NCBI GenBank assembly: GCA_958510825.1
Contig: OY294046.1
Span: 434,001 to 498,000, forward strand
DNA from: Brachypterus glaber
Lineage: Eukaryota > Arthropoda > Insecta > Coleoptera > Kateretidae
Reading direction: 5' to 3'
DNA: 64,000 nt
The notes beneath the pieces are model-generated. The model did not search any database. It was not told the DNA's origin and saw only the letters and a program-made list of their open reading frames with translations. Position numbers and translations under genes: made by a program. Below are positions 22,720-34,791 of the stretch, piece by piece (position 1 is the stretch's first letter; each line of letters opens with the position of its first letter).

Positions 22720-23433
22720 AACTTTTCGTACAGATTTATCCTCTTAACTTTTGAACCAGTTGAGATATCGAATTCAAATTTAGAACTTTTAAATAAGATA
22801 ACTTAAACTATCTTTTAGCATATATTTGATATTTTCAGCTCTTAAAATGTGGGCAGGGGGGCATGGGGGCACATTTTTTTAAATGGAAAGGGGGTCGTGT
22901 AACACATCATTTTAAAGCTTGTAAAATTCTCCATTTAACTCCATATTTTTAAATTAAAAAAAAAATTGAGTTTAAAATGGGGTTGAAAATGGGAATTAAT
23001 GTCAAAATTCCTCTAAAAAAAACAAATATTTTTTTAAAAATGCCTAATTTCATAATAAAAAAATGTTAATTATACTTTTAAACTAATTTTAGTTGACATA
23101 AATAAAAATTTATAAAAAAAACTTAAAAAATCGATCGATGTTTTAGCACAAAAAATTGAAAAATCAAAACCTTAAAAAACATTTTTAAAAAATTTAAAAA
23201 TGTTAGTTTAAATAGAGATAATAAGCTTTAAAATGATGTATCACACAACCCCCCTTTCCATTTAAAAAAATGTCCCCCCATGCCCCCCTGCCCACATTTT
23301 AAGAGCTGAAAATATCAAATATATGCTAAAAGATAGTTTGAGTTGTCTTATTTAAGAGTTCTAAATTTGAAGTCGATATCTCAACTCGTTCAAAAGTTAA
23401 AAGGGGGGGGTGACTTTTGGACAGCACTGTATA
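22720..23433. mobile_element. TIR element with GGGGGGCATGGGGG arms
   Basis: Arms of over 200 bp: the left (about 22735-22940) contains AAAATGTGGGCAGGGGGGCA; the right (about 23225-23433) carries its complement and ends TTTTGGACAGCACTGTATA. The left terminus is decayed. Diverged arm fragments occur at 14908, 54124-54250 and 62448. Confidence 0.75.
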
Positions 23434-23872
23434 AAAAAATTGCTTTTAGATTCAATCGAATATTTTTGTTGGTGTGGAACAATAAATCTTTTTCTTGCAA
23501 CAAGGAAACAAAATATGTTTTTTTTATTTATATGTCTTACGGGCCCCTAATAAGGGAGACATTAAGTTCCAATGGTGTTAAAATAATAACAATATATATT
23601 TATCGTTATTGTTATTGTTATTATTGTTGTTATTGCTAATTTTATTGCATTATTATGCGTTTCGCAGTAAATATATACGATATATCGTCTTCTCTAGCAA
23701 ATATATAATTTAATTTTATTGAAGGAAATCACACTAAGTTTGTGTTCCCATATAAGGGGCTAATCTTTATTTTACTTTGCTTTTATGTTAACAGTATGTA
23801 GCGGTTTACGGTTTTTCGCTTTTTGACATTTTCTTGGAAAAATATATTTTTCTAAAAATACTTAAAAGGGAT
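23434..23872. other. Unassigned, with a microsatellite
   Basis: A TTATTG/TTGTTA simple repeat lies at about 23601-23637. A short open frame at 23343-23639 ends in it and is not a gene. Confidence 0.45.
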
Positions 23873-24776
23873 AGAGGAAATGCGCCTAATTTCGGATGGT
23901 TTCCAAATTTCGGATAGTAGTGTATTTAAGATACTGTCTGCAAAGGTAAACAGAAACCTACTTTTATGTGAAGCCAAAAGTCAAACTAAATCCGTCCTGT
24001 AATATGATAACGGTAGAGCTTCTCCCCTTTAAATGGCAGCACAAATCGTTTATATTGCAAATGGCAGTTTTGTGCTCAGTTGCATTATTATGCTTGTTTA
24101 TTTTATAAATAATCGTTATAAAAGTTCGTGATTCTGTCTTGGGTAAGTTATGATGTTAGTTAAGTTGATCCACTATTCATAATTAAGCAATTTGAAAACG
24201 TAAACATTCTACAAATTTCTAATCTAAAAAGCAGAAAGTTGCCTAATTTTGGATAGACCATTTTTGTGCATTTCATTCCCAATTTCGGATATCCGCAAGG
24301 TAATTATTATTCAGGATAACCAACCATTAATTATTATTTTTATAATGATACAACAAACTAAGATAAACAATGTTGAAAAAACGAAAATTACCTAAGATAC
24401 TAAGATATTCGAAATTGGGAATCTAAAATTATAGTTTCTATAGTATTTCGTAGAAAATCGCTTAATGATTAAATTACGTTTTAAATGTGAAGGAATAACA
24501 AGAAACATAAGCAATGGGATCCAGATCTACTCTTGAAAAAATTTTTTCGGATATGTCCGAAATTAGGAGCCCTTTTTCAAATGCACAAAAATGCGCTGAT
24601 TTTTTTAACCGTGTTTTTTGGAAAAAATAAACTGTAATAAAATTGCTTTTATAATAAATCATGGTTCGCTATAATAAGTTGTATCTGGTTATATAAAAAA
24701 AATATTAAAAAGTAATACCGAGTATTAAATATTGAATACATTGTAAATGGTATCCGAAATTAGGCGACTTTCCTCT
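23873..24776. mobile_element. TIR element with iterated TTTCGGAT motif
   Basis: Left end AGAGGAAATGCGCCTAATTT and reversed right end AGAGGAAAGTCGCCTAATTT are inverted repeats. The word CCTAATTTCGGATA, or its reverse, occurs at least seven times in both orientations through the interior. Non-coding; a right-end fragment lies at 13026-13114. Confidence 0.75.
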
Positions 24777-25417
24777 CTTTTTGTGGACGGTGTTTTGCAA
24801 TAGTATGCCAACCCACACTGTGAAACGATAGAATTTGCTAAACATTCTACCTAGTAGCTTATTGAATTAAAAATTTCAGATTTTGTACATGTTAATTATT
24901 TATTCAAATTACTTTTGAAAATTTAAATTGTTAAAAAATTGTTTCAAAAAATAGTCCTTCAAATACACCTCCAGTATCGGTATCTTTTCATTTTTTGCGT
25001 GAAAATTTCGGATATGTCGAAAATATACATCTCTGTCGGTGTATTACATATGAAAATTGCGTCGGTTTATGGTATCTTACACTTCCCTCTATCGAAAATT
25101 TACAGTATACAATGAAATTCAAGGCATTTCATATATTCCCGATTTATATTTAAATTTGATTTCAGTTTATAAATAAACATAAAAGGCTAGATTTAATGCA
25201 ATTCAGTAGCTGTTTAAGGTTAATTTATTTACTAGCTTTTGCATAATGGTATTTTCTTCTTCAACCATATCTCACGAGTGAATATTTGGAATTCTTGAAC
25301 CAGATTCGCTTACTTAATAATATATATGTATAACAAATGTATAAAAGCATATAAGGAACAAAACAAGAATTTTAACCCTGACCATCGTCAGTAAAACCAG
25401 TTAGAACATCAAATATT
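24777..25417. other. Unassigned AT-rich stretch
   Basis: One further AATTTCGGATATGTCGAAAA word occurs near 25004. No gene is recognised. Confidence 0.45.
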
Positions 25418-25951
25418 ATTTTTCTATTTTGCGACTCTTATAAGCTCATAATCTCTTGCATTTTGCGTGTTCTTAGAGGCCTATAAGAGGTCTCTACTTT
25501 TTTTCTTTTGGGTTGGCAACAGACAAAAGTCTATCTCTTGACGTTTGCCGTGCAATTGTGAACGTCGGCCTTAAGTTTAATTTTCTACAAAATTTCGTGT
25601 TTAGGTTATGTTTTACCGTGTTAAAATTGTGGCTTGGTTACTTCTAGTGGAAAAGAGAAGAAATGACTATAAAATATATCAAAATAATATTCGTTTCTAG
25701 AATTTTAAACATGGCGAAAACTGTAATGTCAATTCGAAACAAAAATCCCTAAATCAGTCATCAATTTAAATGTTTTTAAAATTTTAGAGCAAAATAGAAA
25801 AAATTGTATAAAGCACTCGTTTTATAACATACGTTTTTAGCGCACGAGTACAAGTTTAGAAAACGAGCCGCTTGCGGTGAGTTTTCTAAAGTACTAGTAC
25901 GCTAAAAAGGTGCGCTAAAAACGTATGAAACTAGTACTTTAATATACTATA
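25418..25951 (+). mobile_element. HINE-C copy 2, near complete
   Basis: The 5' end TTTTTCTATTTTGCGACTC has internal inverted partner GCAAAATAGAAAAAATTGTA near 25790. The 3' palindrome has arms containing TTTTTAGCGCACGAGTAC and CTTGCGG at its centre. The terminus is GAAACTAGTACTTTAATATA followed by CTAT. Confidence 0.8.
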
Positions 25952-26017
25952 ATCATGCCATTAGGAATATCCCCCTAAAGTTACGGATCGCACCTAGAAA
26001 ACACTGTACAATAATAC

Positions 26018-26223
26018 TGCCCTTCTTAGTTAAAACGTCCTAACTAACATTGCTATTTTCCCTAAATTTTTCGAACAAATGGCCAAATTCCCTGACTTTT
26101 CCCTGACTTTCCTGTTTTCCCTGAAAAGTGGGAATCTTGGAGAATAGATAAATATGGCATCGAACAACCGGTATATTAACCGAAAATGGCAAAAATGTTA
26201 GGACGTTTTAACTAGGAAGGGCA
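26018..26223. mobile_element. MITE with TGCCCTTCTTAGTTAAAACG termini
   Basis: Left TGCCCTTCTTAGTTAAAACG and reversed right TGCCCTTCCTAGTTAAAACG form about 35-45-bp inverted repeats. The interior has a TTCCCTGACTTTTCCCTGAC tandem word. Total about 206 bp, non-coding. Confidence 0.8.
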
Positions 26224-26680
26224 GAATAGGTGTTAATAATAACACTACTTTGCTTTTTTTGTAACCACAAAGTTTTTCACATTTTCTTATGTAGTTAATT
26301 TTGTCTCCTGAAACCAAATTCATTAGGAAAAAACTAGTTTTGGAGATTATTCGACGAAATAAACAATCTGTGAAAATATATTATGCTTCGTGGGTGAAAG
26401 TATTTTTTTTCTGGTTAAGTTTAGTTAAACTTAATTGAATTGTATTGGGATATTTCTAATTTAATTTTTAAGTGAGGCCCCATATAACTTCCTTATTTTT
26501 GAATGGATTTTTTCAAATTTAGTCTAGTTGACTTTTTTAATAAAGATAATTTTCCCTGAATAAATGAAGTGTCCTTCTATTTTTTAAATATTGTATAAAG
26601 TTAAGCTCCCTATAAGTTTTTTGTATTAGGGGGGATTTTTTCAGATTCCGTAGAAATTAAATAAAAGAAAAAATTGGAAA
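26224..26680. other. Unassigned AT-rich stretch
   Basis: Weak similarity to the degenerate repeats at 21204 and 51940 in the second half (around 26440-26640). Otherwise nothing. Confidence 0.4.
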
Positions 26681-26944
26681 TAGTTATTTATGGTACTAGT
26701 GGGCAATATCGGTTTACCCATGAGTGCCATAAAAGGTTTTATCCAAAAAATAGCTTAGGAATTCATATTTTTATTAAAAATTTTAATGACATTTACAAGA
26801 AAATTATTTGACAAGTGACAGTTGAGTGGGTAAAATAAATAATTATCCACTTAATAAAATAAAAGCCACGCGGGGGTTATTATTGAGTTTATCTATTTAA
26901 AATAAAGCTGGTAATTGTCTTATTATCTGTATGTATTGGATAAA
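26681..26944 (-). mobile_element. HINE-A copy 4, one hairpin arm deleted
   Basis: Both termini are present, but the outer part of the 3' palindrome is collapsed to GGTACTAGTGGGCAATATCG, leaving one arm only. Confidence 0.8.
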
Positions 26945-27318
26945 TTGTTAAATTGGCCTAGTTTCGATATACAACATTTTAGAACTGACTCAGTTCAACT
27001 GAGATACCAATATTTCACAGATTTCTCACGTTTTTAACTAAGCTTTTTAAAAATGAAATTTGACAGTCACAACTTTCGATAAATCCGTTCCTGTATACAT
27101 TAAATAAATCATTAGATTAGCCACAATGCATTTCCTGTGTAGAGAGTTTATTAATACAATAAATAAAATACAATAATTTCTATAATTAACTAATTATTTT
27201 ATAGTATTAAAAATAATTAATCAATTTTATTGTTATGTCGGCACCTATTAAAAATTATAGGTATTTAATATATGTAAATTTATTACACTTGTGACTATAA
27301 TTTTAGGGGTGTTCGGTT
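26945..27318. other. Unassigned AT-rich stretch
   Basis: Nothing recognisable. Confidence 0.45.
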
Positions 27319-27832
27319 AATAGTATATTAAAGTAATAGTTTCATAACATACGTTTTTAGCGCACGAGTACCAGTTTAAAAAACGAGCCGCTTGCGGCGA
27401 GTTTTCTAAAGTACTAGTGCGCTGGAAACGTGTTATGAAACGAGTGCTTTATACAATTTTTTCTATTTTGCTTTAAAATTTACAAAAACTTACATTTAAA
27501 CTGATGACTGATTTAGGGATTTTTGTTTTGGATTGGCATTACAGTTTACACCATGTTTAAAATTCTAAGAACAAATGATATTTTGATATATTTTATAGTC
27601 ATCTCTTCTCTTTTTTACTGCACCAAGCCAAAATTTTAACATGGTAAAAATAACCTAAACACAAAATTTCGTAGAAAACTTCAACTTTAAAGCGACATTG
27701 ACATTTGCACGGAAAACGCCAAGCGATAGGCCAGGTCTGTTGCCAACCCAAAAGAACAAAAAGTACAGAGCTCTTATAGGCCTATAAGAACACGCAAAAT
27801 GCGTGTGATTATGAGCAAAAATGGAAAAAAAA
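27319..27832 (-). mobile_element. HINE-C copy 3
   Basis: The 3' end AATAGTATATTAAAG is followed by the palindrome (GCCGCTTGCGGCG centre) and the body. The 5' end is slightly deleted, missing the CTTATAAGAGTCGC segment. Confidence 0.8.
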
Positions 27833-28335
27833 TTCTAAACATATAGGTATGTCTTTTGTCTCTGATGAGCCAGAGAATCCCAAAAACGTTGGATCCAGAC
27901 TTTGGGCCTCAGATACTATTAATTTAGGAAATACGACAAAAAAACGACACTATTTAAATAAATTATCCCCCCAAAACCCTACTTAGTTACCCTGTATATA
28001 GTCCATATTTGGACTTTTTACAGGATCACTAAGGGGGGTTTATGCATATTATTCCTGTATAGATACTCATATAAACAAGGGAGGGCCCGTTTCGTCTCAC
28101 AGGGGTCGAGAAAGGGGGCAATTGCCCCCCCGGTAGTAATTGTAAACATGCTCTGGTGAAAAAATAAATTCTATAAGTATTAAAACTATCGTTATCGTAT
28201 TATCGTTATCCACAGAGAGATCGACAAACGGGATAGTTTTTATAATTTTTTTCATTTCTTCGTTTATCCATAAGACTTTTCAGCAAAAACAATGTAAATT
28301 TAGGTATATCACAATATATTGCTAAATATCAATAA
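27833..28335. other. Unassigned stretch
   Basis: Contains a CCCCCC-rich word near 28110-28130. No gene or repeat partner is seen. Confidence 0.45.
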
Positions 28336-28488
28336 GGGAACATTCAAGTATTACGTAACGCAAATTTTGATCATTATAGACCCCCCCCCTGTAACGCTAT
28401 TTTCCTATACCATTAAAATGTGCGTAACACTCCAAAATTACCCCCACACCCCCCCCCTAGGAACGTTACGTAATACTTTAACGTTCCC
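28336..28488. mobile_element. Harbinger-like palindromic MITE, copy 1
   Basis: Full-length palindrome of about 153 bp. Left GGGAACATTCAAGTATTACG and reversed right GGGAACGTTAAAGTATTACG are followed by complementary TAACGC and CCCCCC blocks. Left flank TAA and right ATA are not identical here; the copy at 35709 has TAA on both sides. Confidence 0.8.
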
Positions 28489-28828
28489 ATACTTTCTCTT
28501 TAGGAGAAATCAAAAACTGGATCAGTCTAGTCTACAATAATAAATATTAAGAAATTTTTGATTAATTTCTAGTATAAAAAATATGATAGATTTACATTAA
28601 AAGAAAAAAATGTTATTAATTGCAATATAATAGCTTTTCTCATAGCCCATTCATTGAAAATAATGGTTAAAAACTAACAATGTTCCTTTATTGTGGTCTG
28701 GCTGCTGCTGTCGTTAAAAATTACCTCATTTTCTCACACATTAGCCAATCAAACTTCTGTTTATGACCAAATCTGATATTCTAGAACTAATATTATTTTA
28801 GAAAAAATTCGCTACCAATAAAAGAATT
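28489..28828. other. Unassigned AT-rich stretch
   Basis: Nothing recognisable. Confidence 0.45.
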
Positions 28829-29153
28829 TTATCCAATACATACAGATAATAAGACAATTACCAGCTTTATTTTAAATAGATAAACTCAATAATAACCCCC
28901 GCGTGGCTTATACTTTATTGAGTGGATAATTATTTATTTTACCCACTCAACTGTCACTTGTCAAATTATTTTCTTGTAAATATCATTAAAATTTTTAATA
29001 AAAATATGAATTCCTAAGCTATTTATTGGATAAAACCTTGTATGGCACTCATGGGTAAACCGATATTGCCCTCTAGAAAATTAACCTGCTTGGCTGACGC
29101 CTCGCAGGTTAATTTTCTCATTACTTTACCCACTAGTACCATAAATAACTATT
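28829..29153 (+). mobile_element. HINE-A copy 5
   Basis: Full 5' end and internal inverted partner. The distal palindrome arm has lost GGCAATATC, so GTTAATTTTCTCA joins TTACTTTACCCACTAG directly. Confidence 0.8.
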
Positions 29154-29259
29154 TTTACATATTATTTTTAGCCTGGCCGTATAAAAACATTACACACAAA
29201 AAAAAACGTATGTTTAAACCAAAAATACTGCTTTCTTGATATGGTTAGTTTAACCATAT

Positions 29260-29304
29260 GGAAACGTTTAAGTATTACGTAACGCAAATTTTGATCATTT
29301 TGGG
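29260..29304 (+). repeat. Harbinger-like MITE, end fragment
   Basis: Contains GGAAACGTTTAAGTATTACG and then TAACGCAAATTTTGATCATT, matching one arm of the palindrome. Confidence 0.7.
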
Positions 29305-29714
29305 AGTGCGACTTTATTCATTTGTTAGTGGTAGGAAATAACATGTGGCGCCACCTATAGCATAAACCTGTCAAGTGCACTGAAATTAAAAAATTACACA
29401 AGCCTGTACTAAATAATATCTATAAAAGTATTTATACTTGATTAAATAATAACTTCTTTTTTGCTAATGAATTTATTCACTTTTTAAGAGAGTATCTTCT
29501 TCTTAAATATAAGGCAATTTATTCTTTTGCTGTTGCTGGATCATAGCGAGTCATTTTTAATCCTTATTGTTATAAGATGCTTATTAGTGACCCGTCAGGA
29601 TCCCTAAATTAGGCTTATTGTTTCTCGGCCAGACTTAGCTTTGAAACATTTAATGGAGCTCTCTACAACTAGAATTATGAAACAAAATACGTCTACCCTA
29701 TCTCTATCTTATTT
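29305..29714. other. Unassigned stretch
   Basis: Nothing recognisable. Confidence 0.4.
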
Positions 29715-29800
29715 GTGCTACACTTCCCAGCCAACCAAATAAATACTGTTTTTCATACAAAAAATAAAGTATTTATTTGGTTGGCCGGAAAGTGTAGCAC
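29715..29800. repeat. Palindromic element with GTGCTACACTT arms
   Basis: Arms of about 35 nt: GTGCTACACTTCCCAGCCAA and reversed GTGCTACACTTTCCGGCCAA, continuing through CCAAATAAATACT. Confidence 0.75.
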
Positions 29801-29902
29801 TGAGCGGCACGAACGAACATAGCTAATATGAATCTGTAGAATAAGATAATTCTACTAAAATTTAGATGGCGCCAGTAATTTCTTTAATAAAAATAATATA
29901 GT

Positions 29903-29991
29903 TACACTTTTCGCCCGGCCAAGTAAATATTGTATTTGTTCAACAAAGAACAAATACAGAATTTGTTTGGTTGGGTGGAAGTGAGAGTGTA
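29903..29991. repeat. Second, diverged palindrome of the same type
   Basis: TACACTTTTCGCCCGGCCAA against TTGGTTGGGTGGAAGTGAGA, with a CAAATAC/GTATTTG inner pair. About 100 bp from the first; apparently a second member of the family. Confidence 0.6.
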
Positions 29992-30574
29992 TGTATGTCT
30001 TCTATCCTTTTTGGGTAGAACTTTTGTCCCTGTCTAATCTAACGGGAGACATTGCCAATTAATTCAATAATACCGTTTGCTTGATTTAACCACATACTGT
30101 TTAATTTAACTATACTATGGTCGAATAACTTTGTACCAAATGTTTGAGCCACCCTGTATGATAGAAATGTAAAGGAAAACAATGAAAATATTACTTGTAA
30201 ATATGCAATATGTGAAAATAAAAAATAATGCAAATAGCAAATAATTTCAACATAAACAATCGCTAATAAGTATATTTAAATTATTTGTTTTGAAACGCTT
30301 ACAATAAGCAAAGAAATTTTTGCTTTTCTTGCATGTTATATTTTACCAATCCTGAGATATGATTGGTAAATACTTAACAGATATTTTAGGTAGGCAAAAA
30401 AAATGAATATGTTAAAGAAAGCAATGAAATTTAAAGAAAAAGTAAAAAATATTTAGTTTTTTAAATGTAACTCCAAAACAAAATCTAGTGAATGACTTTA
30501 GTTTTATAAATAAATAGTCTAATTCATCCAAAACGTCTTTGTTGAAAGAGTCTCATTAACGAGGCCTGGTGCCC
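29992..30574. other. Unassigned AT-rich stretch
   Basis: Nothing recognisable. Confidence 0.45.
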
Positions 30575-31650
30575 AGATAGCACAGGTTTATACAATGGAT
30601 ATCCCCAGAATATCCGTTTTGGGATTTCCGACATCCCCAAGATATACGATTTCGTCTATAGATATCCGTAGAACATCCTCAGGACATACTTTTGTTACTA
30701 AACGGGAAGCCGAGCGACTTCCGAACCATATCCCAAGGATATTCCGAAGGTATGTCCCGAGGAAACTCTGTACATCTGTCCTAAATATAGCTACTAATTA
30801 TGCACAACTAAGTGAAATGTTATTTAAATTTAAGCTAATTACCTAGGTATTAGAGTGACAGGTGTGCAATGCGCACCTTTTGCTCTTTTACTTTTTTGTT
30901 ATTTACAACAAATACAAATTTATCTTATAATGATTTTATAAAGTTTATTATTTTATCTTTTACTTTTTATGTAATATTTTATTGTTTAGTATTAAGACAA
31001 ACAGACCATATTGTTGGTAGGAAGTTATGTATGTATTAATATATGTAATTAAATATTTACAAAAAAATAATAAAAGCATTACTATTTGATAGCCACTTTT
31101 GTCGGGGACATTTATAGATATATGTATCATAATTAGTAACTTATCTACGAAATTATATTTCATATTTCATTATAATTTTTTCAAAATGTACCAGGAATTA
31201 CCATTGCAAAGGCCCATGGGCTTGTCTATAAAAAACGTAAAGCACTTAAGATGGAGAGAGTATTACCCCTCCCTCAGAAAAGGGTAATACTCACGAAATT
31301 GTACAACAAAGGAAAACACAATATAAATATTTAATAATAATTGTGGAAAAAACTTACACACATAAACAGACCACAAACACAGACATCCGCCATTAAAGTC
31401 ACGAAAAACGCGGTAAAATTAAAATATGAAGGAAAATCCATCGTAGGATATCCCAGGGATATCCGAGAGGATATCCACGGGACATCCCCTCGGGACGTCC
31501 TTGGTATGTACCGTATATCCTTATATACGGGCCTTATATCGTCAGGACATACCTTTCGGAATATCCTTGGGAGATACGACTAATGTTCCGTGATATGCGA
31601 CATTGAGAGGACATCGAGAGGATACCCAGGGGATAATATGTGCTATATAG
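30575..31650. mobile_element. Element with terminal arrays of GGATATCC-like words
   Basis: The left (30575-30780) and right (31438-31650) ends are inverted relatives: AGATAGCACAGGTTTATA against reversed TATATAGCACATATTAT. Each is filled with degenerate GGATATCC/GGACATCC palindromes at irregular spacing. The ~650-bp centre is AT-rich. Short open frames in both arrays read the palindromes and are not genes. Confidence 0.65.
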
Positions 31651-32299
31651 GTGGGGGCTCGCAAAAAGGCGACTCCAGAAAGAAGTAGTTTCGGTCAAGG
31701 CGTTAGAATTCACAGTAAAAATAATTTCCAATTATTTTTGAGTTTATTAGTATCAGATACATATACAGATTCTGTACATGTACTGCCTATCAACAGATGA
31801 CACGAAAGTATTTTTTGGGCAAATTTACTTCTTTCTCTAAAAAAAAATGAATACCGAACGAATGCGCTTTCGAGTACAGCCGTCTAAAAAGAACGATTTT
31901 GGTGTTATGTAAGTTAAGTAAGGTACTTAAAGTATCCATAACAAACACGCAATGGTGTTTTTAACCCAAAAATAATTACATCAGTTATTTAATGTTTATT
32001 TTATTAAAAGGATTTTTCAACGATTTTAAATGATGGTTTGCATGATAGAAAATAAAGAAAGAATAATATAAATAACTTTTACTACGAGTTAATAGCTAAA
32101 TGCTTAAATAAACATGTGGTCGCCATTATGTCATTTTAATAGCGAAAGTATTTTAAGAATTACAGTAATGAGAAAAGGATCTTTTCCATGCATTCTAATC
32201 GGCCAACATTTTTAACATTTCCCCAAACGAGACATTCTTAACATCCCACAAAGAACCACTTAGGAATAAGTTAATTTTCGATTATTATTATCCAATTAA
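31651..32299. other. Unassigned, with a dispersed-repeat fragment
   Basis: The segment near 31830-31880 (TTCTCTAAAAAAAAATGAAT) resembles the end of the spacer in the tandem array (40030 and 41430). Nothing else is recognised. Confidence 0.45.
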
Positions 32300-32430
32300 A
32301 CTTTATCAACATTTTTAAGAAGTTAGACGCGTATATCATTAGGTCTTTTACATAAAATAGAAATAGCATGGGTCCCAATTCAGATCCTTGAGAAACACCA
32401 AGAGCAAGGGTCCCAATGCAGATCCTTAAC
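32300..32430 (-). pseudogene. Non-LTR RT fragments (QGS.LGP motif, twice)
   Basis: On the minus strand 32318-32399 reads LGVSQGSELGPMLFLFYV then KDL, a clear RT box. A second short copy of the same motif (QGS-equivalent GSALGPLLL) lies immediately beside it at 32401-32428, out of continuous frame. This looks like a duplicated scrap of one RT domain. Confidence 0.6.
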
Positions 32431-32535
32431 CCTTTCGCTCCTGTAGGGACATGTATGTACCAGCAGATATTTAAAAATACCTTTCGCTCCTATAGGGACA
32501 TATATGTCCCAACAGATGTTCAAAAATACTATAGC
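32431..32535. repeat. 49-bp direct repeat, two copies
   Basis: CCTTTCGCTCCTRTAGGGAC begins at 32431 and 32480, each followed by a palindromic ACATATATGT-like word and AACAGATGTTCAAAAATAC-like sequence. Confidence 0.7.
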
Positions 32536-32669
32536 CAAAAAGAACATTTCAAATGCACAGAACAGGGACATTTTAGTGTTTTATAGTCCAAACTTGATAT
32601 CAAGTGATATCAATACTTAACTATAAGTTACTAATGGGATATATTTGTACAGCTTTAAAACACCATATG

Positions 32670-32821
32670 TGACCCTGCACAAAGAAACTCAGTAAGTGTG
32701 TCAAATTAACAAATTTCTTTTTTTGTCGGATTCTTAGGTAGAAAAGTTTTTTACATATAAGAATCCGAAAATTTTATTCTTTTTTTTAGACACACTAACT
32801 GGGTTTTTAGGTGCAGGGTCA
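32670..32821. mobile_element. MITE with TGACCCTGCAC termini
   Basis: TGACCCTGCACAAAGAAACT on the left matches the reversed right TGACCCTGCACCTAAAAACC. Arms of about 40 bp include GTGTGTC/GACACAC, and an inner GGATTCTTA/TAAGAATCC pair follows. About 152 bp, non-coding. Confidence 0.8.
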
Positions 32822-33009
32822 AATAATATTTTATATTGGGACAAACATATCCCAATTTTTTTTTTGTAAAAGAGCATCTAAAAAAATTACTTTTTTCGTA
32901 CTTTTGATAGCATTTTATACACACAAAAAAAAGTTTCCGAAATTCATAGGCACGAATACAAACATGCCAAATTGTAATTACAAATACATTTAATGTACCT
33001 ATAGCTACC

Positions 33010-33058
33010 GTTGTATTCCTGAAGGTTCTGTATTGGGACCCTTACACCTATTATAATA
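33010..33058 (+). pseudogene. RT motif scrap
   Basis: Reads CIPEGSVLGPLHLL and then a stop. It matches the PQGSVLGPLLF box of non-LTR RTs only. No flanking domain sequence is recognised. Confidence 0.4.
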
Positions 33059-33474
33059 TATAATATAGCAAAGTCCAACTCCTGGAGGGCGGGGAAAATT
33101 TTTGTAAAAATTTATATTTAAGGTCTTTGAGTTTGCTAAAATTTAATCTGGTAATAAAAATGGGGACTCTTACTCTTATATAGATAAGTATATCTTAACT
33201 TTTAAGTGGATTTGTTTGAATTTGAAATCTTGTATTTGCGACCAAGGATGGATAATCATGTAAAAAATACAAATAAACAAGGTATTTAGCGGTTGCACAT
33301 CACAGAATTGCACGTTGTTATAATCGATCGTGCGGCCAAATAAAGATTTCCTACAATCTGCTCTGCAATTAACTGATTTATCGCGTCTTTCTCTCCTAAA
33401 TTGTGTATGGGTGTTAATACAACAAATCAACTGTGAACATCTTCATTATTTACCATTGGTATTTGTTTATATTG

Positions 33475-34324
33475 TGTCCAGCCATAGACAAAATAAACAA
33501 ATAGATTGATTTTTGACCGTCTGCGCATACTTTTGCGTCCCGACTAAATGCCTCCTCCATTTTGATTCCAATTGTCCAACATAAAGTAAAAAAATATATA
33601 TTTTATGTTGGTAACACTGTTTGGCGTTAGATAGGAATATTTTCTTTGTTAGAGATGTGTCTTTTCATTTCACTTCAGTAGTCAGTAAAAGTTTCTTTTT
33701 GTCGTTGTTTTGTTGCAACAGTTTGTTATATATGTAAAAACTAAATCAATATGTTATACTACACAGATATTTATTTATTTTTACCAGTAATTTAAATATA
33801 AAAATATAATTCTTCGCACACACCTCTAACATATTCATGCAACAGGTTAACGTAACCTAATTTATGTATGTTTTGAGTTTGTTTTCGAGGTTTTTCTGTT
33901 ATTTTTTCTACGCGTTTGGTGTTTTGTGCTAGAAGGGTGAACATTTTATTTTATTATAGACTATATAATAGCGTTTTTGAACTTTTAAAGTCTTTCTGTG
34001 TTTTTTGTATATTTTATAGTGCTTTTTCAAAGAACTAGTAAATTCTTTGCAATAACGTGTTTTATAAAAAGTTGTAGAAACATAAAACGACTGCTACCTG
34101 CAGACAGCAGTATCATATTTTTTAGGTAAGTTTGATTTTTTTTAATATAACATAAGAAAACATTAAAAAGTAAGGTTATGTCGTTTATTTATTTACATTT
34201 TACCCACTAATTTAAATTTCCCGGCTGATTTCTGGCGTACCTTCCGATCAAAATGGAGGACTCGTAAATTTGTATATAACCTTGAGATGACAGCTCATCT
34301 ATGTTCTTTGTCTATGTGTCCAGC
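33475..34324. mobile_element. 8-bp-TSD element with CATAGACAAA ends, long form
   Basis: The element spans 33483-34316 (834 bp). TIRs are CATAGACAAA, with an ATAGA word repeated inside both ends. A perfect 8-bp duplication TGTCCAGC lies at 33475-33482 and 34317-34324. No transposase frame is seen. An 8-bp duplication fits P or hAT superfamilies; the target resembles the GTCC-type sites of P elements. The copy at 55718-56248 lacks about 300 bp of this interior (about 33685-33985). Confidence 0.88.
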
Positions 34325-34791
34325 CAAGTTTCCTCTAATTTTATGTTATTAACAAGCCGAGAAGATACGCATTTCATTATACTGTAACATTTGGTAAATT
34401 ATATCACAGTTATAGTTTGGTATACTTTAAGTTTTAGTTGTTGTGTTATTGATCTAGTTTAAAGTATGTAACAGTATTTAGTAAAATAACAATCGGTAAA
34501 TAATACCAACATTTTGATTAGTGTTCCAAAATCTCCAACTAACGTCCTAGACAAAAAATTCTTGGATACAAACGTGTTTCATGAAAAAATAAGAAATTTT
34601 CTTTCCTATCGTTTTGAAAATAATTCGTTCAAAAATAAGTTATTGGGGATTAAACTTAAAAAAAAAAACAAAAACAGAATAAAGTGAAGAAAAAAACGAT
34701 TGAATTAAAAAAAGATTTAGAGGCTCGACTTAAAGAAAAAAAAAGTTTGTTCTAACCTATGGTTTCGATCTCTGAGGTGGAGCTTTATAAT
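34325..34791. other. Unassigned AT-rich stretch
   Basis: Nothing recognisable. Confidence 0.45.

Noticed and set aside
27855..27885. Second hammerhead ribozyme (CTGATGAG)
   Set aside because: The core box is present but no GAAA follows a stem II, and no stem I partners are found.
30595..31583. Genes in the frames at 30595-30846 and 31341-31583
   Set aside because: Both read through the GGATATCC palindrome arrays; the apparent Ile/Ser/Arg repeats are products of the DNA repeat.
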